Assembly (NCBI RefSeq): GCF_018069755.1
Contig: NZ_JAGQDE010000016.1
Span: 37,431-101,430 of the forward strand
Length of the DNA: 64,000 nucleotides
From: Ideonella aquatica
GTDB lineage: Bacteria; Pseudomonadota; Gammaproteobacteria; Burkholderiales; Burkholderiaceae_C
Direction of reading: 5' to 3'
Shown here: piece after piece, positions 25,923 through 35,490 of the stretch
Layout of the letters: each line of letters opens with the position of its first letter
How positions within the stretch are numbered: the stretch's first letter is position 1
The notes under the pieces: model-generated
The model's database searches: none
Told to the model about the DNA's origin: nothing
What the model saw: only the letters and a program-made list of their open reading frames with translations
Made by a program: the position numbers and the translations under genes

Positions 25923-28900
25923 GTGATCCGACGCCCTTTCGTGGCCTCAGCCCCCGCCATGCCCGCCTCCTTCGGCCCCCAGTTGCCGTGGCTCCCCGTC
26001 GACGGCGGTGCCTCACCGCAGCAGAGTTGCACGCTGGGCTGGAGCGTCATCGAGCGGACCGGGCGTCAAGGCCTGCGCCGCCATGCTGTGCTGTGCACCG
26101 TGCTGCAATCGCCCTCGGTGCCGCACCCGGTGCGCTGGCTGGCCGATGCGCAAGGCCTGCATTACGACGAGGTGCTCGACAGCGACGGCTGGCCGCCCCG
26201 CCTGTCTGAGCTGCCCCCCGGACCGGACAGCGCCGCCAGCGTGCAGGCCCTGGGCCTGGCCCTGGGCCGGGTGCTGCAGGCGCTGGAGCGCCAGGGCATC
26301 GAACACGGCCGCCTGAGCCCCGACACAGTGCGCTGGCAGCCTGCCAGCGCCCAAGCCTGGCTCACGGATTTCGACCTCGGCCGCTTCATCCACGCCCCCG
26401 AGGACCCGCGCAGCCCCAGCCGCCACCGCTGCAGCAGCGACCTGGTGAGCCTGGGTCGGCTGCTGGCCTGGCGCGCCAGTGCCGATGCGCGCTGGCTGGA
26501 CCCCTCGCCCCCCGATTTGGACAGCCTGGACCGCTGGCCGCTCGATGCCTTCCTGAAAGGCGTGCTGCGCGACCTGCTGCAAACGGGCGACGCCGCAGGC
26601 TACCGCAGCGCCCGCGCGCTGTGCGAGGACCTGGTGGCCGGCACCCTGCGACCACGCCCCGCCGGCCTGGGGCGGCCGCCGGCCTGGCGGTTGCCAATGG
26701 AGCGCATCGGCCGCGCCACGGAACACGCGCAGATGCGCCGCGCCTGCGCCGAGGTGGCCCAGGCCGCCGCCACACCGGCCTCGGCGCTGGTGGTGGTGGA
26801 TGGCCGCTCCGGCATCGGCAAGACCTCGGTGATCGAGGCCGCGTGCCGCAGCATGGCCAGCGACGGCGCACGGGTCGCCGCCGGCAAGTTCAACCAGTAC
26901 GGCAGCCAGTCGCCCGTGGCCGCGCTGATGGATGCCCTGGACGACGCACTGTCCGACCTCGCCGGCCAGGCCCCGGCCGACCTGTCGGCGCTGGTCAAAC
27001 CCTTGCGCGATGAGTTGGGCGCCATGGCCGGCGTGCTGACCCCAACGCTGCCCTGGCTGGAACAACTGATCGGACCGCAGCCCCCTGCACCCGAACTGGG
27101 TGCTGAAGCCAGCCGCACCCGTTTCGAGCTGGCCCTGCGGCGCCTGGTGGTGGCGTTGTCGGCGGGACCGGCACCGCTGGTGCTGTTCGTCGATGACCTG
27201 CAATGGGCCGATCCGCGCACGCTGGAGCTGCTGGGCGGCCTGCTCGCCGAGCCGCGCCTGGGTCGCCTGCTGCTGATCGGCGCCTACCGCAGCGAGACCG
27301 TCGGGGATGGCCATCCGCTGCCTGGCTGGCTGGAGCGGCTGGCCGCCCAGCCGTCGGTGCGCCTGCAGCGCATCCAGGTGCAGGCCTGGCGTGCCGACGA
27401 CATCGCCGAACTGCTGCAGGTGTCGGGCGTGCAGCCTGGCGAGGCGCTGATCCACACCGCCCAGGCGCTGGCCAGGCACAGCGATGGCAACCCCTTCGCC
27501 ACTTTGCAGTTGCTGCGTGCCGCCGAGCATGAACGCGCCATCACCGCCGACCCCGGCGGTGCCGGCTGGCAGATCGACCTGACGCGCCTGCAGGGCGTGC
27601 TGGACGGGCGCAGCGTGGTCAGCCTGGTGCAGTCGCGCCTGCGCGGCCTGCCCGAAGCCACCCAGGCCGCGCTCAGCGACGCCGCGCACCTGGGCGCCGA
27701 GTGGTCGATCGAGGCGCTGGCCGGCGCCCGCGGCACCACGCCGCTGCAGGCCTGCCGCGACCTGGCGCCGGCGCTGTCCACCGGACTGGTGGTGGTGATC
27801 GACGACGACCGCGCCGTGCCACAGGCGCTGACGCTGCGCTTTCTGCACGACGTGGTGCAACAGGCCGCCTACGAACAGGTGGCCCCGGCCCAGCGCGACG
27901 CCCTGCGTGTGCGCCTGGGCACCGGCCTGCTGCGCCATGCGCGCGACCAGGGCCATCTCGACCAGTTCCTGTTCGCCATCGTGCAGCAGTTCAATGGCGT
28001 CGAGGAGACCCCCGTGGGCGGCCTGGATGCGGCCACCTCGGCACTGCTCAACGAGCGCGCCGGCCAACTCGCCAGCGCCCAGGGCGCCAGTGCCCCGGCA
28101 CTGGAGTACTTCCTGCGCGCCGCCCGCGCCAGCGCCTTGGCCGACGAGGCCCCTGCCGCCAGCCAGACCCTGGCCCTGCACTGCCGCGCGGCCGAGGCCG
28201 CCTGCGCTGCCGCGCGCTTTGACGTCGCCAACGAACTCCTCACCCGCGCCAGCGCGCTGCCGGCCACACCGGCCGACTCGGCCCGCATCGCCGAGTTGCG
28301 CGTGCTGCTGCTGCTGGCCCGCAACCGCCTGCCCGAGGCCCTGGCGCTGGGCCAGGCGACGCTGAACCAGCTGGGCATGCCCTTGCTGCCGCTGGGCGAC
28401 CCCGGCACCTGGCCGCGCGTGCCCGCGCCCGGCACGCTGGAGTTGTCGCAGCCCAGCCCGGCGGTGGTGGACAGCGCGCAGCGCCTGCTGGTTGCGCTCA
28501 CGCCCTGCGCCTTCATCACCTCGTTCGAGATGTACGCGCGGGTGATCCGCTCGATGATCGAGCTGGCGGTGCAGTGGCCGGCGTCGGCCTGGACCCCCCT
28601 GGCCTGGACCAATTACGGCCTCACGCTGTGCGGCATGGAGCGGCGCACCGAGGCCTTCGAGGCCAGCGAGCTGGCGCTGTCGATGCTGGGCCGCATCCAG
28701 GATGCCGCGCTGCGCTGCAAGGTCCGCGTGCTCTGCCTGGGCTTCCTGCGCCACTGGCGCCTGCCGCTGGCGGCCCAGCTGACGCCGCTGCTGCAGGCCT
28801 ACGAAGACTGCCAGGTCAGTGGCGACCAGGAGTACCTGGGCTACGCCGCCTTTCTCTTCTGCGACAAGGCCTGGGGCGTGCAGCCGCTGGACGAGCTGCT

Positions 28901-30335
28901 GGCCGGACACACGCTGCGCACCACCACCGTCCAGCAGTTCGGCCACGACTTCTCGCACCACCACTGCCGGGTGTGGCAGCAAGGCCTGATGGCGCTGCGC
29001 GGCGACGCCGCCACCACGCCGCTGCAACTGGATGGCCCGGCCTTCCGCTCTGACGAGGACCTCGCCCACCTGCAGGCCGCGCAGAACGGCTTCTCACTGT
29101 TCACCGCCCACACGCTGCGCGCCGCGCTGGCCTGGTACCGCGGCGAGCCCGAGGCCTGCTGGCTGGCCTGCCAGCAGGCCCTGCCGGTGTCGGCCAATGG
29201 CACGGGCACCGTGCTGTCGGTCGACCTGCAGGTGCTGGCCGCACTGAGCGCCCCGCCCTTCGAGGCCACGGCGTTCCGCGACCGCCTGGCCGCCTGGGCC
29301 GACGTGGCGCCGGCCAACCTGCAGCACAAGCTGGACCTGGTCGATGCCGTCCTGACCGCACGTTCGGGCCGCCTGGCGCAGGCGCTGCCGCTGTTCGAGC
29401 GCGCCCGCGACCAGGCCCAGGCCGGCGGTTTCCTGCGTGACCAGCTGCTGATCGAGCAGGCCTGCAGCGAGGCCCTGGCCGACGCCGGCCAGCGCGAGGG
29501 CGCCCAGCACTGGTTCAGCCAGGCCTGGCGCAGCGGCCTGCGCTGGGGCGCGCTGGCCGTGGTCGAACGCCTGCTGGCCCGCCACGCCGAGCGCATGGCC
29601 GCGCTGGCCGCGCCCGCGCCTCCAGCGGCCACACGCCCCACGGCGCGCGCCTTTGACTTGGCCCGGGTCAGCCACGACATGCGCAACCCCATCAGCGGCG
29701 TGATGGGCCTGACCTCGATCCTGCTGGCCTCGAACCTGGACGAGCGCCAACGCCGCCTGGCCACGCTGACCAAGGCCTCGGCCGAGTCCTTGCTGGGCAT
29801 GGTCAACGACATCATGGATCTGGGCCAGCTTGAGCATGGCCAACTGCGCCTGCACCACGAGCCGGTGGACCTGCGCCAGCTGGCCGACCACCTGATCGAG
29901 CTGATGCGCGTGCAGAACAGCCGCGGGCAGGTGGAACTGCGCCTGCTGATTGACGCCGCCGTGCCGGCCCAGATCCATTCCGACGGTCAGCGCCTGCGCC
30001 AGGTGATCGGCAATTTCCTGTCCAACGCCATGAAGTTCACCCGCCAGGGCCATGTGGCGCTGCGCATAGCGCCCGCTGACCTGGATGGCCAGCTGGCGCT
30101 GCGGGTGAGCGTGCAGGACACCGGCGCCGGCATCGCCGAGCACGAGCAGGCGCCCATCTTCAGCGCCTTCTACCAGTCCAGCAGCGGCACGGCTTACCAG
30201 GGGCCCAGTTCGGGCATGGGCCTGGCGGTGTCCAAGGGCATCGTTGAGGCCCTGGGGGGCCGCATCGGCTTTCACAGCACCCTGGGCCAGGGCAGCGAGT
30301 TCTGGTTTTTGCTGCCATTGAACACGCCGCCATGA
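25923..30335 (+). CDS. Giant pseudokinase / AAA ATPase / histidine kinase
   Basis: 1470-residue cytoplasmic signalling protein with no membrane segment. Order: a degenerate Ser/Thr kinase-like lobe (about 1-240; HGRLSPD in place of HRDLKPEN, DFD in place of DFG), an AAA_16 ATPase (Walker A GRSGIGKTS near 294, Walker B VLFVDDLQWADP near 420), a long helical TPR-like region (about 700-1200), HisKA with SHDMRNP (His near 1249) and HATPase_c (NFLSNAMKF, DTGAGIAEHE, GMGLAVSKG). There is no receiver domain, and no response regulator is adjacent. The start is GTG at 25923 or ATG at 25959. It follows the xox/relay operon by 71 bases and may sense C1 status. Confidence 0.88.
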   Translation: MIRRPFVASAPAMPASFGPQLPWLPVDGGASPQQSCTLGWSVIERTGRQGLRRHAVLCTVLQSPSVPHPVRWLADAQGLHYDEVLDSDGWPPRLSELPPGPDSAASVQALGLALGRVLQALERQGIEHGRLSPDTVRWQPASAQAWLTDFDLGRFIHAPEDPRSPSRHRCSSDLVSLGRLLAWRASADARWLDPSPPDLDSLDRWPLDAFLKGVLRDLLQTGDAAGYRSARALCEDLVAGTLRPRPAGLGRPPAWRLPMERIGRATEHAQMRRACAEVAQAAATPASALVVVDGRSGIGKTSVIEAACRSMASDGARVAAGKFNQYGSQSPVAALMDALDDALSDLAGQAPADLSALVKPLRDELGAMAGVLTPTLPWLEQLIGPQPPAPELGAEASRTRFELALRRLVVALSAGPAPLVLFVDDLQWADPRTLELLGGLLAEPRLGRLLLIGAYRSETVGDGHPLPGWLERLAAQPSVRLQRIQVQAWRADDIAELLQVSGVQPGEALIHTAQALARHSDGNPFATLQLLRAAEHERAITADPGGAGWQIDLTRLQGVLDGRSVVSLVQSRLRGLPEATQAALSDAAHLGAEWSIEALAGARGTTPLQACRDLAPALSTGLVVVIDDDRAVPQALTLRFLHDVVQQAAYEQVAPAQRDALRVRLGTGLLRHARDQGHLDQFLFAIVQQFNGVEETPVGGLDAATSALLNERAGQLASAQGASAPALEYFLRAARASALADEAPAASQTLALHCRAAEAACAAARFDVANELLTRASALPATPADSARIAELRVLLLLARNRLPEALALGQATLNQLGMPLLPLGDPGTWPRVPAPGTLELSQPSPAVVDSAQRLLVALTPCAFITSFEMYARVIRSMIELAVQWPASAWTPLAWTNYGLTLCGMERRTEAFEASELALSMLGRIQDAALRCKVRVLCLGFLRHWRLPLAAQLTPLLQAYEDCQVSGDQEYLGYAAFLFCDKAWGVQPLDELLAGHTLRTTTVQQFGHDFSHHHCRVWQQGLMALRGDAATTPLQLDGPAFRSDEDLAHLQAAQNGFSLFTAHTLRAALAWYRGEPEACWLACQQALPVSANGTGTVLSVDLQVLAALSAPPFEATAFRDRLAAWADVAPANLQHKLDLVDAVLTARSGRLAQALPLFERARDQAQAGGFLRDQLLIEQACSEALADAGQREGAQHWFSQAWRSGLRWGALAVVERLLARHAERMAALAAPAPPAATRPTARAFDLARVSHDMRNPISGVMGLTSILLASNLDERQRRLATLTKASAESLLGMVNDIMDLGQLEHGQLRLHHEPVDLRQLADHLIELMRVQNSRGQVELRLLIDAAVPAQIHSDGQRLRQVIGNFLSNAMKFTRQGHVALRIAPADLDGQLALRVSVQDTGAGIAEHEQAPIFSAFYQSSSGTAYQGPSSGMGLAVSKGIVEALGGRIGFHSTLGQGSEFWFLLPLNTPP

Positions 30336-30874
30336 ACGCCGCCAACAGCGCCTTGCTGGACAGCCTGGCCCAGCGCTTTGCCTGCCACCCGCAGCGCCAC
30401 CCCGGCCTGGACTGGTCGGTGGTGCTGGCCCGCCTGCAGGCTGCTCCTGCGGCGCTGGCCGCCCTGGCCGCGATGGAGGCCAGCGGCGGCGAGCCCGATG
30501 TGGTGGGCACCCCCGCGCCGGGCGGTGCCGTGGTCTTTGTCGACTGCGCGCCGGAGAGCCCCAGCGGCCGCCGCAGTCTGTGCTACGACGGTGCCGCGCT
30601 GGCCGCCCGCAAGGAGAACAAGCCGCGCGGCAGCGCGCTGGGCGAGGCCGCCGCGCTGGGCATCCGGTTGCTGGACGAGGCGCAGTATCGCCACCTGCAG
30701 ACCCTGGGCGAGTTCGACCGCAAGACCTCGAGCTGGATCCTCACCCCGTCCGGCGTGCGCGGCCTGGGCGGCGCCTTGTTTTGCGACCGCCGTTACGGTC
30801 AGGTTTTCACCTACCACAATGGTGCCGATGCGTACTACGCGGCACGCGGTTTCCGGGGCTGGCTGAGCGTGTAG
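30332..30874 (+). CDS. DUF4256 family protein
   Basis: 180-residue cytoplasmic protein of the DUF4256 family, function unknown. Family marks are GGEPDVVG, CDGAALAARKENKP-like CYDGAALAARKENKP, and FDRKTSSWILTP ending with LFCDRRYGQVFTYHNGAD. Its start overlaps the kinase stop (ATGA), so it is co-translated with the giant kinase. Confidence 0.83.
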   Translation: MNAANSALLDSLAQRFACHPQRHPGLDWSVVLARLQAAPAALAALAAMEASGGEPDVVGTPAPGGAVVFVDCAPESPSGRRSLCYDGAALAARKENKPRGSALGEAAALGIRLLDEAQYRHLQTLGEFDRKTSSWILTPSGVRGLGGALFCDRRYGQVFTYHNGADAYYAARGFRGWLSV

Positions 30875-30946
30875 GCCCGGTGTCGAAAATCGCGCCCGCC
30901 CTTCGTCGTCCACACAAGCGGCGCCCATGCCGCCAGGAGTGACCCG

Positions 30947-32086
30947 ATGACCGCTTCCCCCACCCGCCTGCTGCTGATGGTCGCCACGCGCAAAGGCGCC
31001 TGGCTCTACCACGGCGACCCGCTGCGCCAGACCTGGCGCGTTGACGGCCCGCACTTCCTGGGCCACACCATCAGCCACCTGCGGCTGGACCCGTGCGACG
31101 GCCGCACCCTGCTGGCCGCCGCCCGCACCGGCCACCTGGGCCCCACGATCTTCCGCTCCACCGACCTGGGCGCCACCTGGCAGGAGGCCAGCCGCCCCCC
31201 GGCTTTCGCCGCGCCCAGCAACGCGCTGGCCGCGCGCAGCGTGGACCACACGTTCTGGCTCACCCCCGGCCACGCCAGTCAGCCCGGCCGTTGGTATGCC
31301 GGCACCTCGCCGCAAGGCCTGTTCCGCAGCGACGACGGAGGCGACACCTGGGCCCCGCTGGCCTCGATCAATGACAGCCCAGTCTTTCGCGAATGGATGG
31401 GCACGGTGCAGGACGGCACGCCCGACGGCCCCAAGCTGCACTCCATCATCGTCGACAGCCGGGACCCGGCGCACCTGCTGTTCGGCATGTCCGGTGGCGG
31501 CGTGCATGAGTCGCACGACAGCGGCCAGACCTGGCACACCCTGATCGACGGCATGGAGGTGGTGGGCGGCTTCGACCCCACCAACGCGGCCTTCCACGAC
31601 CCGCACTGCATCCGCCAGTGCCCCAGCCGACCCGAGCGCCTGTACCAGCAGAACCACTGCGGCATCTACCGCCTGGACCGCCCCGGCGCCCGCTGGGAGC
31701 GCATCGGCCGGGCGACGCCCCCTGAGGTGGGCGACATCGGCTTTCCGATGGTGGTGCACCCGCATGACGCCGACACCGCCTGGGTCTTCCCGATGGACGG
31801 CACCGATGTCTGGCCGCGCACCGCCCCGGCCGGCCGCCCGGCGGCCTACGTCACCCGCGACGCCGGCGCCTCCTGGCAGCGCCAGGACCAGGGCCTGCCC
31901 ACCGAGCAGGCCTGGTGGACGATCAAGCGCCAGGCCATGACCATCGACACCCTGGCGCAGCCCGCGCTGTACCTGGGCACCACCAGCGGCGAGCTGTGGA
32001 TCGGCCACGAGGGCGGCGCGCACTGGACCCCGATCGCTCGCCATCTGCCCGAGATTTATGCCGTCGAGGCGGCCTTGCTGGCATGA
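30947..32086 (+). CDS. BNR/sialidase-like beta-propeller protein
   Basis: 379-residue protein with several Asp-box (BNR) repeats such as SDDGGDTWAPL, SHDSGQTWHTL and TRDAGASWQRQ, typical of a six-bladed sialidase/VPS10-like propeller. It has no signal peptide and lacks the arginine triad needed to call it a sialidase. AGGAG precedes the ATG. It overlaps a MoaD-like gene by 4 bases, a pairing seen in other bacteria but of unknown purpose. Confidence 0.82.
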   Translation: MTASPTRLLLMVATRKGAWLYHGDPLRQTWRVDGPHFLGHTISHLRLDPCDGRTLLAAARTGHLGPTIFRSTDLGATWQEASRPPAFAAPSNALAARSVDHTFWLTPGHASQPGRWYAGTSPQGLFRSDDGGDTWAPLASINDSPVFREWMGTVQDGTPDGPKLHSIIVDSRDPAHLLFGMSGGGVHESHDSGQTWHTLIDGMEVVGGFDPTNAAFHDPHCIRQCPSRPERLYQQNHCGIYRLDRPGARWERIGRATPPEVGDIGFPMVVHPHDADTAWVFPMDGTDVWPRTAPAGRPAAYVTRDAGASWQRQDQGLPTEQAWWTIKRQAMTIDTLAQPALYLGTTSGELWIGHEGGAHWTPIARHLPEIYAVEAALLA

Positions 32087-32340
32087 AGGTGCTGCTGCCG
32101 GGCGCCTTGCACTCGTACACCGGCGCCAACCAGGTGGAGGCCCAGGGGGAGACGCTGCACGCCCTGTTCGCCGACCTGGAGCAGCGCTACCCCGGGCTGC
32201 GCTTTCGCGTGGTGGACGAGCAGCGGCAACTGCGGCGCCACATGCGGGTCTTCGTCAACGGCGTGTCGGTGCGCGACCTGGACACCGCACTGGCGCCGGA
32301 CGACTTCGTCGCCGTGGTGCTGGCGCTCAGCGGCGGCTGA
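32083..32340 (+). CDS. MoaD/ThiS-family small sulfur-carrier-like protein
   Basis: 85-residue ubiquitin-fold protein ending in the Gly-Gly tail (ALSGG) that in MoaD and ThiS is adenylated and thiocarboxylated. Typical stretches are LHALFADLEQRYPGL and RVFVNGVSVRDLDT with DDFVAVVLALSGG. No moaE, thiG or E1-like gene is adjacent, so the partner is unknown. Start overlaps the BNR-protein stop. Confidence 0.85.
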   Translation: MKVLLPGALHSYTGANQVEAQGETLHALFADLEQRYPGLRFRVVDEQRQLRRHMRVFVNGVSVRDLDTALAPDDFVAVVLALSGG

Positions 32341-32368
32341 GCTCTCACGCCGGCGTCTCGTGCCGCAC

Positions 32369-34501
32369 TCAGGCGCTGACCGACCCCGCCGCCACCTCCA
32401 CGCCATTGCGCCCACGCTCCTTGGCGCGGTAGAGCGCCGCATCGGCGGCGTGCATCAGCGCCAGCGCGTCGATGCCGTGCGCAGGCGCGCTGGCCAGGCC
32501 CACGGTGAAGGTCACGGCGTCAGCGGGATCCGGCAGCATGCTGCGCTCGCCCGACACGCGCGCCAGAGCCGCCTCGAAACGCCGCCGGGCATCGTCCGCC
32601 GACATGCCGGGCAGCAGGCACATGAACTCGTCACCGCCATAGCGGGCCGCCAGGTCGCTGGCCCGGATGCTGGCCAGCAGCGCCTGCGCCACCGCACACA
32701 GCACGCGGTCACCGGCCTCGTGGCCGTAGCGGTCATTGAAGCGCTTGAAGTGGTCGACATCCACCACCGCCAGCGTCAATGGTTCACCAGCACGCTGACA
32801 GCGGGCCAGTTCACGCGGCAGGGTCTCGTCGAACAGTCGGCGGTTGGGCAGGCCGGTCAGGGCGTCGCGCAGTGCCTGCTCGCGCAGGCTCAGGCGCAGC
32901 CTCAGGTTGGACAGGCCGAGCTTGACCACTTCGCCGAAGATCTCGCCCCGCTGCTGCAGCGCCTTGTCCGGGCTGGCGGCGTCGCCGCACAGGTGCAGCA
33001 CGCCCAGCAGCTCACCCTCGACATACAGCGGCAGGCACAGCATGTCCGGCGGCTGCGCCTCGGCCTGGTGGGCGCAGCGCACGCCCTGGCCCTGCTCGTG
33101 CCGGTGCAGGCGCCCGCGGCGGATGGCCCAGCAAGCGTCGCGCGGGTAGCTGTCGGGCAGCACAACGGCGCGGCCCCAGCGACCGTGCACCTGCATGTCC
33201 TCGCCTGCGCCCGGCAGCGCAAAGCCGCCCGAGCCGCCGCCGAACAGCCGTTCGGCGGCGGCTCGGATCACCTCATGGGCCTCGGTCTCACTGCGCGCCG
33301 ACTGCAGCAACTGGTTCAGCTCGGCGATCTGCGTCATGTCGGTGTTGTGGCGCTCAAGGTCGCCGACCATCGCCACCAGGCGGGCATGGCCAGCCCGCAG
33401 TTCGTCGTCGCGCCGACGCCGCTCGGTGGCATCGGTGACCATGGCCAGCGTGCCGGCGGCCGGGCCGTCCTCGTCGGCGATCGAGCAGGTCGAGACATCG
33501 GCCCACAGCACCTGGCCGTCGGCGCGGCGCAGGCGCACCTCGCGCCGCAGCGTGCTCTGGCCCTGCTGTCGCGCCATCAGCGCCTCGGCCAGCGGCCGAT
33601 CGGCATCGTCGAAGAAGTCGTACACCGAGCGCCCCATCATCAGCTCGACGGTGCTGCCCATCATCCGCGCCAGGGCGCCGTTGGCCAGCACGGTGCGGCC
33701 CTGCGGATCGAGCTTCCAGACGCCTTCGCTGGCGGTCTCAACCACGCGGCGGTAGCGCGCCTCGCTGGCGGCCAGCGCACGGGCCGAGGCCTCCAGCCCC
33801 TGTGCCCGCGCCTCGGCCTCGCGTTCGTGGCGCTCGAAGGCGGCGGCGATCTCGCCGATTTCGTCGACGCGCTGCGCCTCCGGGATGGCGGCGTCGCCGC
33901 GTGTGGGCGGGCCCTGGACGATGCGCCGCGCGATCGAGCTCAGCGGCCGGGTCAGCGTCAAGAAGGACACCGCGCCCAGCGCCAGTGCCACGCTGACGCT
34001 GCGCAGCACGGTGAGCCCGGCATCGCGCCAGGCACGGGCCAGGAAACGCTCGATCCGCGGTGCCTGGGCGGTGACCACGCTCAGCTGTCCCACGCGTTGA
34101 CGCGCCGGTCCGTACTCCAGCGACAGGCTGTAGTCCTGCGTGGCAGGCACAAAGCGTGCCCACCAGGCCGTGCCTGCGGTTTCCAGCTGGGCGTTGCGAC
34201 CCAGGGCCAGGACTTCGCCGAAGTCATTCAACAGCCGCGCCTGCTGCACCGGCAGATAGGACAGCGCGCCCTGCACGATCACCGCCGCAGCCTGCGGGTT
34301 GAGGTTGTAACAGGCCTGCGCGGCCGGCTCGCGCATCACCGCCAGCATCTGGAGGATGTCCTGGCGCTCCTCCTCCAGCGAGCGGTCGTAATCCTGCCGC
34401 ACCTGCAGCAGACTGAACACCGCGCCCAGCAGCAGGCCCAGCAGTGCGGCCAGCAGGGCTTGCCGAACGGCCAGTCGGCGCAGGATCGGGCGAACGGTCA
34501 T
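32369..34501 (-). CDS. Membrane diguanylate cyclase with HAMP, PAS and GAF domains
   Basis: Makes cyclic di-GMP. 710 residues: a TM helix (about 10-30), a periplasmic sensor (30-160), a second TM (about 168-188), HAMP, PAS (about 255-375), GAF (about 395-510) and GGDEF (about 540-705). The catalytic motif RYGGDEF is intact, and the inhibitory I-site RASD sits five residues upstream, so product inhibition is expected. The start ATG at 34501 overlaps the upstream receptor gene by 4 bases. No EAL domain. Confidence 0.92.
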   Translation of the reverse strand: MTVRPILRRLAVRQALLAALLGLLLGAVFSLLQVRQDYDRSLEEERQDILQMLAVMREPAAQACYNLNPQAAAVIVQGALSYLPVQQARLLNDFGEVLALGRNAQLETAGTAWWARFVPATQDYSLSLEYGPARQRVGQLSVVTAQAPRIERFLARAWRDAGLTVLRSVSVALALGAVSFLTLTRPLSSIARRIVQGPPTRGDAAIPEAQRVDEIGEIAAAFERHEREAEARAQGLEASARALAASEARYRRVVETASEGVWKLDPQGRTVLANGALARMMGSTVELMMGRSVYDFFDDADRPLAEALMARQQGQSTLRREVRLRRADGQVLWADVSTCSIADEDGPAAGTLAMVTDATERRRRDDELRAGHARLVAMVGDLERHNTDMTQIAELNQLLQSARSETEAHEVIRAAAERLFGGGSGGFALPGAGEDMQVHGRWGRAVVLPDSYPRDACWAIRRGRLHRHEQGQGVRCAHQAEAQPPDMLCLPLYVEGELLGVLHLCGDAASPDKALQQRGEIFGEVVKLGLSNLRLRLSLREQALRDALTGLPNRRLFDETLPRELARCQRAGEPLTLAVVDVDHFKRFNDRYGHEAGDRVLCAVAQALLASIRASDLAARYGGDEFMCLLPGMSADDARRRFEAALARVSGERSMLPDPADAVTFTVGLASAPAHGIDALALMHAADAALYRAKERGRNGVEVAAGSVSA

Positions 34502-35292
34502 CGGGGCCCACCCTGCTCGCCACGCTGCCGCCATTGCAGCAGCGCTTCTTCCAGCAGACGCGTCGGCAGGCCGCGGCGGTTGGCCTCGGCCAGGCGGGCA
34601 TCGACCTGACCCAGCAGCGCGATGCACGGACTGCGGCGCGAGAAGCCATGGTGGATGGTGCCCTGGTTCACCGGCGTCGGCAGCGGCGCGATGCGATCGG
34701 TCAGGCCCATCTGGGCCAGCTGGGCGCGGCCGGTGTACAGGCCGGTCACCACATAGTCGACCCGTCCGGCGGCCAGCTTCTGAAAATTGACCGCCAGGCT
34801 GTCCACGTCTTCCAGCGTCAGGAGGGTCTGGGCCGCCCGGTCAAAGGCGTCGCCGAAACGGTCACCTGCCGTGCGCCCGCCGCGCTTGCCCACCAGGTCC
34901 TGGGGCGTCTCGAACTTCAGCGGCCGCGCCTTGGTGGTGAACACCGCCATCGGGTTGGGAAAGGCCGGGGAGCGTGTGAAGGCCAGGTAGGCCTCGCGCT
35001 CGGGCGTGGGCTTGAGGCTGACGATCAGGTCGATCTGGCCGAACTCGGCCGACTTCAGCACACGCGGCCAGGGGCCCACGTGACGGGCCTCCCACGGCAC
35101 GCCCAGCTCGTCCAGGATGCGGCCGGTCAGTGCGATGCTGGCACCGACGATGCGGTCGCCCTCGGCCCAGTGGTAGGGCGGGTAGTCCGGGTTGGCCGAC
35201 AGCACCAGCCGCGGGCATTCGGCCCCCTGGGCAACGCTGGTGCTGAGCAGAGCCAGCACCAGCGATACCGCCAGACGCGTGAATCGCTCCAT
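34498..35292 (-). CDS. Periplasmic amino-acid-type binding protein linked to a diguanylate cyclase
   Basis: 264-residue SBP_bac_3-like protein; signal peptide MERFTRLAVSLVLALLSTSV to VAQGAECP. Its opening RLVLSANPDYPPYHWAEGDRIVGASIAL is that of TcyJ/ArtI-like receptors. No permease is nearby; instead the gene overlaps the diguanylate cyclase by 4 bases, so it probably serves as a ligand-sensing partner of the cyclase's periplasmic domain. The start is chosen at the leader methionine. Confidence 0.87.
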   Translation of the reverse strand: MERFTRLAVSLVLALLSTSVAQGAECPRLVLSANPDYPPYHWAEGDRIVGASIALTGRILDELGVPWEARHVGPWPRVLKSAEFGQIDLIVSLKPTPEREAYLAFTRSPAFPNPMAVFTTKARPLKFETPQDLVGKRGGRTAGDRFGDAFDRAAQTLLTLEDVDSLAVNFQKLAAGRVDYVVTGLYTGRAQLAQMGLTDRIAPLPTPVNQGTIHHGFSRRSPCIALLGQVDARLAEANRRGLPTRLLEEALLQWRQRGEQGGPR

Positions 35293-35490
35293 GGTCGCTC
35301 CTGGTCGTCGAGCAGTGCCTGATTCTGCGCCGGCCCACCTGGTGCGCGAAACGCCGAGAAGCACCGGCAAGCGCCGGCTGATTCAGACATGGCGCCCAAA
35401 AAGCTCATCGCGATGCCGCCCATCCTAGGGGTGGCGCGTCGCGCAGGCTGCTTCGACACTGGATGCCCTGATCCAACGAGGAGTGACCCC

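Noticed and set aside
26013..29069. 1018-residue minus-strand frame inside the giant kinase gene
   Set aside because: Shadow of a GC-rich gene; the plus-strand frame has clear AAA and histidine kinase motifs.
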